NCBI RefSeq assembly: GCF_022603395.1
Contig: NZ_JAIBKA010000012.1
Span: forward strand, 1 to 64,000
Direction: 5' to 3'
Length of the DNA stretch: 64,000 bases
From: Desulfoferrobacter suflitae
GTDB lineage: Bacteria; Desulfobacterota; Syntrophobacteria; Syntrophobacterales; Syntrophobacteraceae
In this document: positions 1 to 9,787 of the stretch, in pieces
How positions within the stretch are numbered: position 1 is the stretch's first letter
Layout: each line of letters starts with the position of its first letter
Notes under the pieces: generated by a model
Seen by the model: only the letters and a program-made list of their open reading frames with translations
What the model was told of the DNA's origin: nothing
Databases searched by the model: none
Position numbers and translations under genes: made by a program

Positions 1-2
1 TT

Positions 3-173
3 CCTTTCTATATTAGAATAGCGACCTGGAAGCCTGCACCAACCCTAGGCCACATGATCATTTACCGCTTTACTTTAACTGATGGCTGCAAGGGTCAGAC
101 ATTGAATTTGGCAGCTCTAAAAGAGGTCCAAAAGCAAGACAGTCGTCTCTTTGACCGGGTCAAAGCGCTTTAG
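3..173 (+). CDS. possible C-terminal fragment of a gene entering from the left
   Basis: The third frame is open from the window edge to a TAG at 171-173 and reads about 56 residues without a stop, including LGHMIIYRFTLTDG and a basic end RLFDRVKAL. No family is recognised and no start is visible, so this could be the tail of a real gene or a chance open frame. Downstream sequence is non-coding. Confidence 0.2.
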   Translation, partial: PFYIRIATWKPAPTLGHMIIYRFTLTDGCKGQTLNLAALKEVQKQDSRLFDRVKAL

Positions 174-987
174 CCTGATTGGTGTCTTTTAATTACACTT
201 GCCAAACGATGAGACCGGATCTCCGAAGAATCCGGCAGAGATGACCGTCGGGAACTTATCTCTTACTCAAGCAATGCTTCATGGTGGCATTATAAACAGA
301 TTTTGCATGATCGTATTAATAGCAATTGCCGCAAATGATGTCAACCTTTGTGGCACCATAGTGATGCTGACATGGTCATCGTTAACGTGTTGTTTGCTAT
401 CGACCGCTGTTTGAATGATCAGTTTGCCTCTTGACCACAGCCGGTTTTTCTTTTAAAAGTTGGCATCAATTAACAAATCGATGCAGCGGCCTTTGGGCAA
501 GTAACGATCGTCTTATAGACCAGAGGCCGCCCCATTTAAGAGGATGATGGCAGTGAATTTATTGCAGCAAAGACAGGCCGATCGACCGTCAATTTATCTG
601 CCAATGATCCATCCATTGTATGGAAATCCACCCTGATTGAAAACGCTGTACGCAGCGGGCGATTGACCCGCCTTATCGTCCTCTCTCATGTAACAGTGAA
701 CGGTGATCGTTGAGCAGTGAGCAGATAGAGTGTTGCATTGTTGCCACCGGCCTGGGCAATGAGGATCAAGGAAGGACTTTATCGGCAGCTCGCCTAAAAA
801 TCATTGATTCGAACCGGCGCCCTTCGGAAACACTGAAATTGGATATTGAATCAACTGACTAGATCTTTCATCCGGTATTCGATAGCCGGCATCTGGAAAA
901 TCGAAGTTCTCAACTATTTCTTAACTATTCATAACGGGCCGACAGCACGTTGAACCGGACTTATTTGAACACTTGCAGGAGGAGACG
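174..987. other. intergenic region, no gene seen
   Basis: About 800 bp without a convincing coding frame. The open frames here lack ribosome binding sites and have no recognisable protein content. It holds one copy of the dispersed GTGAAC/GTGAGC simple repeat (693-723). No tRNA-like cloverleaf or terminator was identified. Confidence 0.5.
693..723. repeat. dispersed CAGTGAAC/GGTGAGC simple repeat
   Basis: Imperfect tandem units of 7-8 bp of the type cagtgaac, ggtgatc, gagcagtgagc. The same units recur between genes at 11711, 12829, 12875, 13635, 14071, 29163 and 63033, on either strand. Confidence 0.6.
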
Positions 988-1323
988 ATGGAAGAAGAAG
1001 AAAGAAGAGCAGTCGGTGAATTGATCGCTAGTGGAATAGAGACGTTAAGAGAACGCATTGCCGAAATGGAGGATGCGGCCCGACCGGTCTCTCCCGACAA
1101 CGCTATCGGCAGGCTCAGCCGGGTGGATGCCATGAGCAGCAGACAAATCAGCAAGTCCACCTTGTTTGCATTGAAATCCAAGCTGTCCAGGCTGGAGTAT
1201 TTGTCGGAAAAGATAAATGAGCCCGATTTCGGAATGTGCGCAAGGTGTGGTCGGCAGATTCCGGTCAAGCGCTTGATGGCCATACCGGAAACCACCATGT
1301 GCGTGCAGTGTGCCGCCGGTTGA
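988..1323 (+). CDS. TraR/DksA-family C4 zinc-finger protein
   Basis: A 111-residue protein with an acidic helical N-terminal half and a C-terminal DksA/TraR zinc finger, CARCGRQIPVKRLMAIPET followed by CVQC (about residues 84-109). Family members act in the secondary channel of RNA polymerase, often with ppGpp, but short ones are diverse and the exact role here is inferred. The start is the ATG at 988, 4 bases after the site AGGAGGA; a TTG at 973 lies upstream of that site and is less likely. prfC follows after 30 bp and may be co-transcribed. Confidence 0.8.
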   Translation: MEEEERRAVGELIASGIETLRERIAEMEDAARPVSPDNAIGRLSRVDAMSSRQISKSTLFALKSKLSRLEYLSEKINEPDFGMCARCGRQIPVKRLMAIPETTMCVQCAAG

Positions 1324-1353
1324 TAGGAAGAGAAAAGAAAGGAAGGATTTTAA

Positions 1354-2946
1354 GTGGAAGTAGATCGATCGTTCTCAAACGAGGTGGCTCGGCGCCGCAC
1401 CTTCGGGATTATCAGCCACCCTGATGCCGGCAAGACAACCCTTACTGAAAAATTGCTTCTGTTTGGCGGGGCTATCCAATTAGCGGGAACCGTCAAAGCG
1501 CGCAAAGCTACTCGTCACGCCACCAGCGATTGGATGGCCATCGAGCAGGCGCGCGGCATATCCGTCACCACGTCGGTGATGAAGTTCAACTATCGGGATT
1601 ATGAAATCAATCTGCTCGACACTCCCGGCCACAAAGATTTCTCGGAAGACACTTACCGGGTTCTCACTGCCGTGGACAGCGCTCTCATGGTGATCGACAG
1701 CACCAAAGGAGTCGAGCACCAAACCGAGAAATTGATGGAAGTCTGCCGCATGCGCAACACCCCAATCATCACCTTTATCAACAAGTTGGACCGTGACGGA
1801 AAGGACCCCCTTGAGCTTCTGGATGAAATCGAGGATAAGCTTCAGATCGAGTGCACCCCTTTTTCCTGGCCGATCGGCATGGGCAAGAATTTCAGAGGAG
1901 TCTACAATCTTTATCACCTGCAGCTGCAACTGTTTGCGGCCGGAGCCGATAGGGGCAGAAGCGCGGAAACGGTGATCACCAGCCTGGATGATACCCGCCT
2001 TGATGAACTCCTGGGAGCGCAGGCCGACCTGTTGCGCGAAGACGTGGAGCTGCTTGAAGGGGCGGCGGAACCATTTGACCTCGAGCAGTATCTGAATGGG
2101 AATCAGACGCCGGTCTTTTTTGGCAGCGCCCTCAACAACTTCGGGGTGCAGGAACTGCTCGATGTCTTTGTCGAACTGGCGCCTGCACCCGGGCCCCGAT
2201 CTACCGTTAGCCGACAGGTCAGTCCGCTTGAGCCGGAATTTTCCGGATTTGCCTTCAAAATTCAGGCGAACATGGACCCGGCCCATCGGGATCGGATTGC
2301 TTTTCTGCGGGTCTGCTCGGGCAAATTCACCCGCGGCATGAAGGTGGTCCATCACCGCACCGGCAAAGTGACGGCGCTCAACAATGCCATTATCTTCATG
2401 GCCCAGGACCGAACTAACGTGGAAGAAGCCTATCCGGGGGATATCATCGGCATTCACAATCACGGTACCATAAAAATCGGAGACACGTTCACCACCAAGG
2501 AGTCCCTTGAGTTCACCGGCATTCCCAGTTTTGCTCCGGAGCATTTCCGCCGGGTGCGCCTGAAGGACCCCCTGAAGGGCAAACTGCTCAAGAAAGGCTT
2601 GACCCAACTGGCCGAGGAGGGAGCCATCCAGGTTTTTCAACCTCTATCGGGCGGTAGCGCGATCCTGGGGGCGGTCGGAGAGCTCCAGTTCGATGTGACG
2701 GTGGCCCGTCTTCAGTCAGAATACGGAGTGGATGCCGACTATGAGCCTGCCGGCTACGCTGCGGCCCGCTGGGTGGCCTGCGAAGATAAGAAGAAGCTGC
2801 ACGAGTTTGAGCGCAAACAATATTCCGATATGGCCTACGACGCCGAAGGCCATCTGACCTACCTGGCCCCCAACGAGTGGCGACTCGGATTTGTCATGGA
2901 AGACTGGCCACAGATCTCATTTCGCAAAGCCCGCGAACACCACTGA
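1354..2946 (+). CDS. prfC: peptide chain release factor 3
   Basis: RF3 is the translational GTPase that recycles RF1/RF2 from the ribosome after termination. The 530-residue length fits the family. The GTPase domain shows G1 SHPDAGKTT (residues 21-29), the switch region [10 protein letters not shown]3 DTPGHKDF and G4 [12 protein letters not shown]-Tu-like domain 2 and the RF3-specific C-terminal domain follow. The start is a GTG at 1354 preceded by GGAAGGA at 1341. The reading frame is intact. A long open frame on the opposite strand is a composition shadow. Confidence 0.95.
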   Translation: MEVDRSFSNEVARRRTFGIISHPDAGKTTLTEKLLLFGGAIQLAGTVKARKATRHATSDWMAIEQARGISVTTSVMKFNYRDYEINLLDTPGHKDFSEDTYRVLTAVDSALMVIDSTKGVEHQTEKLMEVCRMRNTPIITFINKLDRDGKDPLELLDEIEDKLQIECTPFSWPIGMGKNFRGVYNLYHLQLQLFAAGADRGRSAETVITSLDDTRLDELLGAQADLLREDVELLEGAAEPFDLEQYLNGNQTPVFFGSALNNFGVQELLDVFVELAPAPGPRSTVSRQVSPLEPEFSGFAFKIQANMDPAHRDRIAFLRVCSGKFTRGMKVVHHRTGKVTALNNAIIFMAQDRTNVEEAYPGDIIGIHNHGTIKIGDTFTTKESLEFTGIPSFAPEHFRRVRLKDPLKGKLLKKGLTQLAEEGAIQVFQPLSGGSAILGAVGELQFDVTVARLQSEYGVDADYEPAGYAAARWVACEDKKKLHEFERKQYSDMAYDAEGHLTYLAPNEWRLGFVMEDWPQISFRKAREHH

Positions 2947-3157
2947 AGGTGTACTCAAAGTTTTGCACGAGCCATTTTAAAGGTGTCAACAGCCAAGAAT
3001 CGGTGATGTGTTTCCAGGCTCATACAAGACCATCATTGCTAAAACGGACCCGCACCTGATAAATATTGATAGGCATGGGGCGTGTTTCATTAACAAGTTG
3101 CTTTTTCGGCAAAACGTGAATAGTAATAGTCCCACTATGGAATGGATATCTATTGGC

Positions 3158-3547
3158 ATGAGCGACAGAAAGCTGATGACCGTTATAGCTCTTCTCCTGG
3201 TTCTAAGCATCGGGTTTGGCGGTACATGCACCGGCTATTCCCGGTATCTTGGCCAGGAACCGCAAAGAGAGAGCATAAGCTCGCAGACCGACGCGGGACC
3301 GGCTAATTCAGGACCTTGCAGGGCTCAAATGTGTAAGGCCGCCAACAAGACTCTGTATGTGATCACCGATTCTTACTCAGGGCGAATGGAAAGAGGCGCA
3401 TCGCACTGGCTGGAAGGGGGCAGCGCCGGGCAGCTTTCGGAATCGCTCCGGGCTCTTTCTAATGGACGCCCCATATACGATCGTTGCAAAGACCCCTCCT
3501 CCTGTTTCCCACCCGTTTTCCTCATAACCTGCTCTTTTCTTTGTTAA
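3158..3547 (+). CDS. possible small exported protein, unrecognised
   Basis: From the ATG at 3158 the frame encodes about 129 residues with an N-terminal hydrophobic stretch (MTVIALLLVLSIGFGG) resembling a signal peptide and five or more Cys in the remainder. There is no strong ribosome binding site and no family match, and an open frame extends 150 bp upstream of this ATG. It may be a rapidly evolving exported peptide or simply non-coding sequence. Confidence 0.3.
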   Translation: MSDRKLMTVIALLLVLSIGFGGTCTGYSRYLGQEPQRESISSQTDAGPANSGPCRAQMCKAANKTLYVITDSYSGRMERGASHWLEGGSAGQLSESLRALSNGRPIYDRCKDPSSCFPPVFLITCSFLC

Positions 3548-3712
3548 CTCCTGCCCGGTTTGGACCGGATATGCTTTCGGCCAGGTTGCGGTTTGCTTGC
3601 GGTTCCATCAGCGGCGGTTGCCCGATCATCCGACGACTTTTTCACAGACCTGTCAGTACGAGCTTTTGACCCTGCTTACAAAATTCAATTATTGGTTGAA
3701 AGGAGAAACATC

Positions 3713-4789
3713 TTGAATTCGATTGCTAAAAAAAGGACTCAAAACGCGATCATTCACCCTGAGGTAACGAAGGGTGAACTGCGAGTTGGCAATACTCATG
3801 CTTCGATACACAAGTCCGAACCTAGGGTGACCATGCCGCCCGTTTCTGAGACGTTGTTCGAACCTTTTCGAAACAGGCTGTTTGGTCTCTGCCTGTTTGT
3901 CCTTCTTCTCTTCTTGTGCTGCTTTGGTGCGGCGTGGGCCTCAGCTCCGCTGACCGTGGACGAGAAGTATCCGCACCTGGCTACGGGGATACTCAGATTT
4001 GCTGAGCTCGCACCTCTGGAGGATGAGACTCTGCTGGCAGCAGGCGATCTGAGCATCAGCCGCGAGGAGATAATGAAAGCGGTCAACAATGAAGATGCAT
4101 CCCTGCGCCGACAGCTGGAATCAAATCTTTTTTTCGTTTTGGAGCAGGAGGCCGCCCGGCGGGTTTTGGTGAATGAGGCAAAAAAGAAGGGTATTTCGGC
4201 CGCGGGCGGGGATGATAATCGGGCAATTCAGGCATTGTTCGAGAGCGTTGCCGGAGATGTCTCGGTATCGGATGAAGAGGCCGAAAGCTTCTATCGCGCC
4301 AACAAGGAAATGGTCGGCGGAGCGCCGTTTGAACAGGTGAAAGACGGTATTCGGCAATATCTGCTGCAGGACAAAAGACAGCAGGCCGTCACTGCCTACG
4401 TTGAATCGTTGACCAAAACGCTGCACATACGTGTGAATCAAAAGTGGGTGGAGGCGCAGAACCGAATGGCCATGGACAATCCGGTGGACAAGGCGCGAAG
4501 CTCGGGAAAGGCCACCATGGTGGAATTCGGGGCCGCAGGTTGCGTCCCCTGCGATAAGATGCAACCGATACTGGATAAACTGCGCAAGGACTATCCTGAA
4601 AAATTGAATGTGGTGTTTGTCCATGTGCGGGAAGAGCAAATCTTGGCTGCCCGCTACGGCATCCGCTCCATTCCCGTGCAGGCGTTCTTTGATGCCGACG
4701 GCGAGGAAGTGTTTCGGCACGTGGGCTTTTTTCCGGAAGAAGAGGTGCTCAAGCAGCTTTCCCAAGTAGGCGTCGCAAAACAAGAATAG
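3713..4789 (+). CDS. membrane-anchored SurA-N-like/thioredoxin fusion
   Basis: A 358-residue protein read from a TTG at 3713, placed after AAAGGAG (3699-3705). It has one hydrophobic segment (about residues 58-76, LFGLCLFVLLLFLCCFG), then a charged helical region resembling the SurA/PpiC N-terminal chaperone domain (LSISREEIMKAVNNEDASL, LVNEAKKKG), and a C-terminal thioredoxin fold with the CVPC active site and a cis-Pro loop SIPVQAFF. This points to a periplasmic thiol oxidoreductase with a substrate-binding arm. The first 40 residues include a palindromic repeat (3765-3787), so the ATG at 3832 is a plausible alternative start that would leave an ordinary signal peptide. Confidence 0.75.
   Translation: MNSIAKKRTQNAIIHPEVTKGELRVGNTHASIHKSEPRVTMPPVSETLFEPFRNRLFGLCLFVLLLFLCCFGAAWASAPLTVDEKYPHLATGILRFAELAPLEDETLLAAGDLSISREEIMKAVNNEDASLRRQLESNLFFVLEQEAARRVLVNEAKKKGISAAGGDDNRAIQALFESVAGDVSVSDEEAESFYRANKEMVGGAPFEQVKDGIRQYLLQDKRQQAVTAYVESLTKTLHIRVNQKWVEAQNRMAMDNPVDKARSSGKATMVEFGAAGCVPCDKMQPILDKLRKDYPEKLNVVFVHVREEQILAARYGIRSIPVQAFFDADGEEVFRHVGFFPEEEVLKQLSQVGVAKQE
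3765..3787. repeat. CACCCT...AGGGTG palindrome inside a 5' coding end
   Basis: The arms CACCCT and AGGGTG flank a core GAGGTAACGA. Close relatives of this core (GAGGTATCGA and its complement) occur in the structured repeat at 61207-61345, and CCCTTCGACACCTCAGGG occurs near 62707. It appears to be a dispersed repeat that lies in or next to the N-terminal codons of the thioredoxin gene. Confidence 0.5.
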
Positions 4790-5117
4790 CAAATCGTTGC
4801 GATCAGGAGCGTTGATTAAGTAATGGCCATTGAATGGGAAGCACACCTGTAAAAACGTTTGACAAACTAAGTGTATTTTTTTATATGTGCATTCGTGCAC
4901 AATATTTTACTCCGCGTTGATTCATGCCGCATCATGAAGATGTGAACGATAGAAGCTTGGAAGAGCGATCAAACTGCTTATTTTGGCCCGGGAGCTCGGC
5001 AATTTAAGTAGCTGGATTTAAGGCTGGCAGGCTGGTGAACGTTCCGGATTAAGATGAAATCACCCGCCGGCAGCTGGTTTTGGTAACATCCCCTGGCGCA
5101 ATCAGTGATTTAAATAA
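4790..5117. other. intergenic region upstream of TonB receptor
   Basis: No gene was found between the thioredoxin gene and the terminator at 5118. I looked for a cobalamin riboswitch because a TonB receptor and BtuF-like ABC genes follow, but the conserved B12 box is absent. Confidence 0.4.
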
Positions 5118-5169
5118 GGCCACGAAGGTCTTTTGGGAAAAGTCCGAAAGATCTCGTGGCCTTTTTTTT
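5118..5169 (+). terminator. intrinsic terminator
   Basis: The arms GGCCACGA and TCGTGGCC pair perfectly, with partial pairing inside (AGGTCTTTTGGG against CCGAAAGATC), and the 3' arm runs directly into eight T residues. It could end the upstream thioredoxin transcript or act as an attenuator ahead of the TonB receptor gene 220 bp further on. Confidence 0.75.
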
Positions 5170-5388
5170 GACCGCAACGGGTCAATCGGCGCTTCCCCGG
5201 ATTATCCGCGGAGGCCGATTGCTCCATACCCATTATGCCACGAGTGACGCGGCAGGGTGATGACAGGGTCGGCACACTCCGCGAATGGTTGAGGAAGCAT
5301 TGGGGAGTCGGGAAGAGGTGATTTGATCAGTGGCCGAAGGTTTTGATGGAGTCGCATTTCTGTATGTTGCCGTAGAGAGGTGAAGACA

Positions 5389-7425
5389 ATGAGAAAGCAA
5401 GTATTGCTTCTTGTGTTTATGTGTTTTGCGGCGGGTGTTGCCGCGGCGGAGGAAAAACCCTTGAGTCTGGAAGAAATTGTCGTATCGTCCACACGGACGG
5501 AAACATCGACCTTTGATGCGACCCAAAGTGTGACGGTGATCACTGAAGAGGAGATCATGGCATCTCCTTTCGAAAGGGTCGAGGACATCGTGCGCAGCAT
5601 GGCGGGCATGTACAACTTCAGGTATTACACGCAGCAGACGAATGGCATTCAGAGTCCGCTGATCCTTCGCGGGGCCGGCAAGAATAAGGTGCTGCTGATG
5701 GTGGACGGCGTTCCGCAAAATGACAATTTCAACAATGCCGTTGCCTGGGTGGCGTGGGGGCACATACCGAAGGAGGCCATCCAGAGGATCGAAGTCGTCC
5801 GCGGCCCGTCATCGGCGCTTTACGGGTCGGAGGGTCTCGGGGGCATCATTCACATCATTACCAAAAAGCCCGCAAAAGAACGCAAGACGCATGTGACGGG
5901 CATGACGGGGACAGGCGACACCTTCGGCGGCTCGATGTTCCATTCCCAAAGCGTCAAAGACTTCGGTCTTCTGGCTACCGGCGGCTACGAAGGAAGCAAC
6001 GGCTTTTTCATGGATGATCCGCTTGAGGACTTCAATACCAGGCGCTATCGCAATGTGGGGCAGGTGCTCGCCAAGGCGACCTATGATGTCGATCCGCATT
6101 CTAACCTGGACGTTTCAGGCATATACTACGAACATGACATGGGCAAGGGACGGGAGTTTTTTTATGACGAACTGGAGCTGGACCAGTACTGGCTGACCTA
6201 CACCCGGCAGTCCGGCAGCCTTGGGTTGAAAGGTCTCGTCTATCTCAACCGCTCCGATAAAACCGCCTATCAAGATACGGCCAGCGATGACTATTCGTCT
6301 CTGTCTCGGATAGAGAACTACCCATCCACCTACACTTGGGGCGCCGATCTGCAGTCGAATTTTCAGCTTGCAGAATGGTCAAGCTTGGTTGTCGGAGCAG
6401 CTTATAAGAAGGTCTCATGGGGGTACGACGAGGATTATACAACGAGCAGCCGCGATGCCGGCGCAGAAGGCCAACAGGACTTTGTATCACCCTTTGTGAG
6501 TGCCGATTTTCGGTTTTTCGACGATCGCCTGATTGCAAATATCGGAGCGCGCTACGACTGGATACAAAACTCCGATGGGAAGAATTGGGACACCAAGCCG
6601 GAGGGGGGCATCACTCCGTATGATAACAGCTATGATTCCAGTGTTTGGAACAACTTTTCGCCCAAAGCCGGCATCGCTTTTCACCCCGACCAGAAAACCA
6701 CGCTGCGGGCCTCAGGTGGAACAGGGTTCCGCGCACCCAGCCTGTTCGAGCTTTACAAAGTGCATGTGCGCAGCGGCGGCACCTATTATCGATATGCAAA
6801 TCCGGACCTCGATCCGGAAAAGATCATTTCCTACGACATAGGAGTGGAGCGGTTCCTGCTGAATAACCTGATGGCTAAGCTGACCTTTTATCAATCGTTT
6901 GCCAGTGATTACATCGGCGACAAACTGGTCAAATACTACGAGAAAAGCGGCAAGATCTACAATGAGTATAAAATCGAAAACATTGATAAGGTCGATATTT
7001 ACGGCATTGAGCTCGAAACCGAATGGAGCCCCAGAAACGACCTGACCCTGTTCGGCAACTACACCTACAATATCTCCAAGATCAACGAAAACAAAGATGA
7101 TGAAAATCTCGAAGGCAATTATCTGACCAATGACCCCAGGCACAAAGTGCACCTCGGAATCTGGTATAAGAATCCCAAAATCGTCAATGTCTACTTCCTG
7201 GCAAATTATTATGCCGACATCTTTTTTGACACTGAAAACACGCAGAAGGTCGGGAATTTTTGGACCCTTGATTTCTCGCTTTCAAGGAAGCTCTTCGAAC
7301 GTTTTACTCTCGGTCTTGACGTGCAAAATCTTCTCGACAAAGAGTACCTTCTATCCACGGGGAGCAATCAGGACACCATTGCCCCGGGCAGGATCATCAT
7401 CGGCAGGGTGAAGGTGGAATTCTGA
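5389..7425 (+). CDS. TonB-dependent outer-membrane receptor
   Basis: A 678-residue outer-membrane importer. Residues 1-20 are a signal peptide ending in GVAAAEE, followed by a TonB-box-like LSLEEIVVSSTRTE, a plug domain (about 40-160: VTVITEEEI, LILRGAGKNKVLLMVDGVPQ, IEVVRGPSSALYGSEGLGG, IHIITKK) and a beta-barrel ending in a C-terminal aromatic residue (VKVEF). The start is the ATG at 5389, 8 bases after AGAGAGG. A periplasmic binding protein, FecCD permease and ATPase follow on the same strand, so it probably delivers a metal chelate or corrinoid to that ABC system. The substrate cannot be read from sequence. Confidence 0.92.
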   Translation: MRKQVLLLVFMCFAAGVAAAEEKPLSLEEIVVSSTRTETSTFDATQSVTVITEEEIMASPFERVEDIVRSMAGMYNFRYYTQQTNGIQSPLILRGAGKNKVLLMVDGVPQNDNFNNAVAWVAWGHIPKEAIQRIEVVRGPSSALYGSEGLGGIIHIITKKPAKERKTHVTGMTGTGDTFGGSMFHSQSVKDFGLLATGGYEGSNGFFMDDPLEDFNTRRYRNVGQVLAKATYDVDPHSNLDVSGIYYEHDMGKGREFFYDELELDQYWLTYTRQSGSLGLKGLVYLNRSDKTAYQDTASDDYSSLSRIENYPSTYTWGADLQSNFQLAEWSSLVVGAAYKKVSWGYDEDYTTSSRDAGAEGQQDFVSPFVSADFRFFDDRLIANIGARYDWIQNSDGKNWDTKPEGGITPYDNSYDSSVWNNFSPKAGIAFHPDQKTTLRASGGTGFRAPSLFELYKVHVRSGGTYYRYANPDLDPEKIISYDIGVERFLLNNLMAKLTFYQSFASDYIGDKLVKYYEKSGKIYNEYKIENIDKVDIYGIELETEWSPRNDLTLFGNYTYNISKINENKDDENLEGNYLTNDPRHKVHLGIWYKNPKIVNVYFLANYYADIFFDTENTQKVGNFWTLDFSLSRKLFERFTLGLDVQNLLDKEYLLSTGSNQDTIAPGRIIIGRVKVEF

Positions 7426-7538
7426 TCGGCTTACCGCGGGTCGGCGCCAACGTGTTGCTCCAAAGCCTTTCGCCCTTAGTTGCAGAAGGGTAGACGGCGT
7501 GAACAGCTTAAACCCAGGTAAAGGGAAAAGAAAAGATT

Positions 7539-8711
7539 GTGAATACACCTGGCAGATTCTCTTTGGGCGATCGCAACCGGATACCTTTTCGGATCATGCT
7601 TTATTCGCTTCTGACCGCGGCCGCCTTGGTGTTTGTGCTATTGCGGCCTGGGCTGAGCTGGTCCCAGGAGGTGCGAACTATCACCGATGCAGCGGGGAGG
7701 GTGCTGTCCATTCCGCAAAAAGTGACCCGGGTGATCTGCTCGGGGGCCGGGTGCTTGCGCCTGCTGACTTATTTACAGGTTCATGATCGCATCGTAGCGG
7801 TGGACAGCATCGAGCTGCGCGGCTCACCCATCGATGCCCGGCCTTATGCCATCGCCAACCCGCGGTTTAAAAACTATCCCTTGTTCGGCGAGTTCCGCGG
7901 GTTGGACAATCCCGAGCTGATCGCCGGCCTTGATCCGCAACCCCAAGTGATCTTTAAGACCTTTGTCGGCACGGGTCAGGACCCGGATCGGGTTCAGGTC
8001 AAAACGGGCATTCCCGTGGTCACCTTGGAATATGGCAACCTGACTTACGGCAGGCAAAAGTTGAACCAGTCGCTGCGCCTGATGGCTGCGGTCATGGGTG
8101 TGGAGCGACGTGCCGAGGAAGTGATTGCCTATTTCGACGCGTTGGAGGGGGATATCAGAAAACGGACCGGTGATGTTCCGTTGAGCAAACGACCCTCATG
8201 CTATATCGGCGGACTCGGGCAAAGCGGACCGCACGGGCTGCAGTCCACGGAGCCGTCCTTTGCCCCGTTTGTCTTCACTCACGCAACAAATGTGGCCGCC
8301 GATCTTTCTTCTCGACAAAAGCTTCTGTCCCATGCCACGGTGGCCAAAGAGCAGATTGTGGTCTGGGACCCGCAGGTGATCTTTGTAGACGTCTCCACCA
8401 TGAGGCTCGATCCGAGCGCCAACGCCCTCGACCAGTTACGCAGCGATCCGGTCTACCATTCTCTGACGGCCGTTCGAGATGATCGGGTTTACGGCTTGTT
8501 TCCTTACAATTCCTACAACCAGAACTTCGAGGCAGTCTTTGCCAATGCCTATTTCGTGGGCAAAGTGCTTTACCCCGAGCGCTTTTCCGACCTTGATCCC
8601 ATGGCCAAAGCCGAAGAAATCGCTGTCTTTCTCAACGGAGGGCAGGCGTTCGAACAATTAAACCGGGAGTTCGATGGTCTGGCCTTCAGCCGGATACAGA
8701 TAGGGTATTAG
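7539..8711 (+). CDS. periplasmic metal-chelate binding protein of ABC importer
   Basis: A 390-residue FecB/BtuF-type substrate-binding protein (Peripla_BP_2 family). An N-terminal hydrophobic segment (about 20-40) acts as signal or anchor. The mature part begins RTITDAAGRVLSIPQKVTRVIC, typical of the first lobe, with LDPQPQVIFK and DPQVIFVDVS marking the two lobes. The start is a GTG at 7539 after AAAGGGA. The permease gene begins 2 bp after the stop, so the three ABC genes form one operon. The family takes up iron-siderophore, heme or cobalamin; the specific ligand is not determinable here. Confidence 0.88.
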   Translation: MNTPGRFSLGDRNRIPFRIMLYSLLTAAALVFVLLRPGLSWSQEVRTITDAAGRVLSIPQKVTRVICSGAGCLRLLTYLQVHDRIVAVDSIELRGSPIDARPYAIANPRFKNYPLFGEFRGLDNPELIAGLDPQPQVIFKTFVGTGQDPDRVQVKTGIPVVTLEYGNLTYGRQKLNQSLRLMAAVMGVERRAEEVIAYFDALEGDIRKRTGDVPLSKRPSCYIGGLGQSGPHGLQSTEPSFAPFVFTHATNVAADLSSRQKLLSHATVAKEQIVVWDPQVIFVDVSTMRLDPSANALDQLRSDPVYHSLTAVRDDRVYGLFPYNSYNQNFEAVFANAYFVGKVLYPERFSDLDPMAKAEEIAVFLNGGQAFEQLNREFDGLAFSRIQIGY

Positions 8712-8713
8712 TC

Positions 8714-9787
8714 ATGTCGCATTTGGATCATGGCCGGCTTCCGGCTGGATATACGGCCTATGTGAACCGAAAAGTCTATTTTATTCTCGGGCTGCTGCTT
8801 TTTACCATCTTCCTCCTGGTCACAGCCATATCCGTGGGGGCGGTGCATGTACCGGTGGGCGAGGTGGTGCGGGCCTTGACGGGCATGCCGACGGAGGCTC
8901 GCGCCCAGGTCATCATTTACAATATTCGCCTGCCTCATGCGTTGGCGGCGCTGCTGGCAGGTTCGGGATTGGCGGCTGCCGGGGCGGCCATGCAGTCGAT
9001 ACTGCGCAACCCACTGGGCTCCCCTTTCACCCTCGGTCTGTCCCAGGCCGGGGCTTTCGGTGCTGCTTTTGCCGTCATGCTGCTGGACGCGGGCACGATG
9101 CAGTCCACCCAGGTGAGCGCGGTAACTATCGCCAATCCTTATCTCACCACCCTTTCCGCCTTTCTTGCGTGCGTGCTTACCTCGCTGATCATCGTCGCCA
9201 TCGCTCGCATTCGCGGGGCCAGCCCCGAAGTCATGGTTTTGAGCGGGGTCGCTCTGGGGGCGCTTTTTTCCGCCGGCACCATGTTTTTGCAATATTTTGC
9301 CGATGACGTGCAGCTTGCGGCCATGGTTTTCTGGACCTTTGGCGATGTGGGCCGGGCGGGCTGGCGAGAAGTGGGATTTATGGCGGCGGCCGTGGCTGCC
9401 GCGGTGATTTATTTCGTGTTCAATCGCTGGAACTATAATGCCATCGATGCGGGTGATGAAACCGCCCGGAGTCTTGGAGTGCAGGTGGAAAGAGTGCGCA
9501 TGGCGGGTATGATCATCGCCTCCCTGGTGACCGCTTTCATCGTCTCATTCTTGGGAGTCATCGGATTTGTGGGACTGATTTGCCCGCACATCGTGCGGCG
9601 CATCATCGGCGACGACCATCGTTTCGTGCTGCCGGCCTCCTGCCTGACCGGCGCTGTCCTGCTGCTGGCCTCCGATACGGCAGCCAGATTGATGCTCGCC
9701 CCACACGTTCTTCCCGTAGCCGTGCTCACTGCTTTTCTGGGCGCCCCTGCTTTCCTCTATCTGCTCATTCAAAGACGGAGCCGATGA
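8714..9787 (+). CDS. FecCD-family ABC transporter permease
   Basis: A 357-residue polytopic inner-membrane protein with about nine or ten hydrophobic segments. Family motifs include LPHALAALLAGSGLAAAGAA, MQSILRNPLGSPFTLG near the N-terminal third and GFVGLICPHIVRR near the C-terminus. It forms the homodimeric translocation channel of a FecBCD/BtuCDF-type importer. Its stop overlaps the start of the ATPase gene (ATGATGA), implying translational coupling. Confidence 0.93.
   Translation: MSHLDHGRLPAGYTAYVNRKVYFILGLLLFTIFLLVTAISVGAVHVPVGEVVRALTGMPTEARAQVIIYNIRLPHALAALLAGSGLAAAGAAMQSILRNPLGSPFTLGLSQAGAFGAAFAVMLLDAGTMQSTQVSAVTIANPYLTTLSAFLACVLTSLIIVAIARIRGASPEVMVLSGVALGALFSAGTMFLQYFADDVQLAAMVFWTFGDVGRAGWREVGFMAAAVAAAVIYFVFNRWNYNAIDAGDETARSLGVQVERVRMAGMIIASLVTAFIVSFLGVIGFVGLICPHIVRRIIGDDHRFVLPASCLTGAVLLLASDTAARLMLAPHVLPVAVLTAFLGAPAFLYLLIQRRSR

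Noticed and set aside
199-414. 71-codon open frame in the first intergenic region
   Set aside because: No ribosome binding site, no recognisable protein pattern and low-complexity composition.
5190-5388. Possible cobalamin riboswitch before the TonB receptor (GGGAAgaGGTGA-like string near 5310)
   Set aside because: The conserved B12 box and the remaining paired core are missing; the match is limited to one short string.
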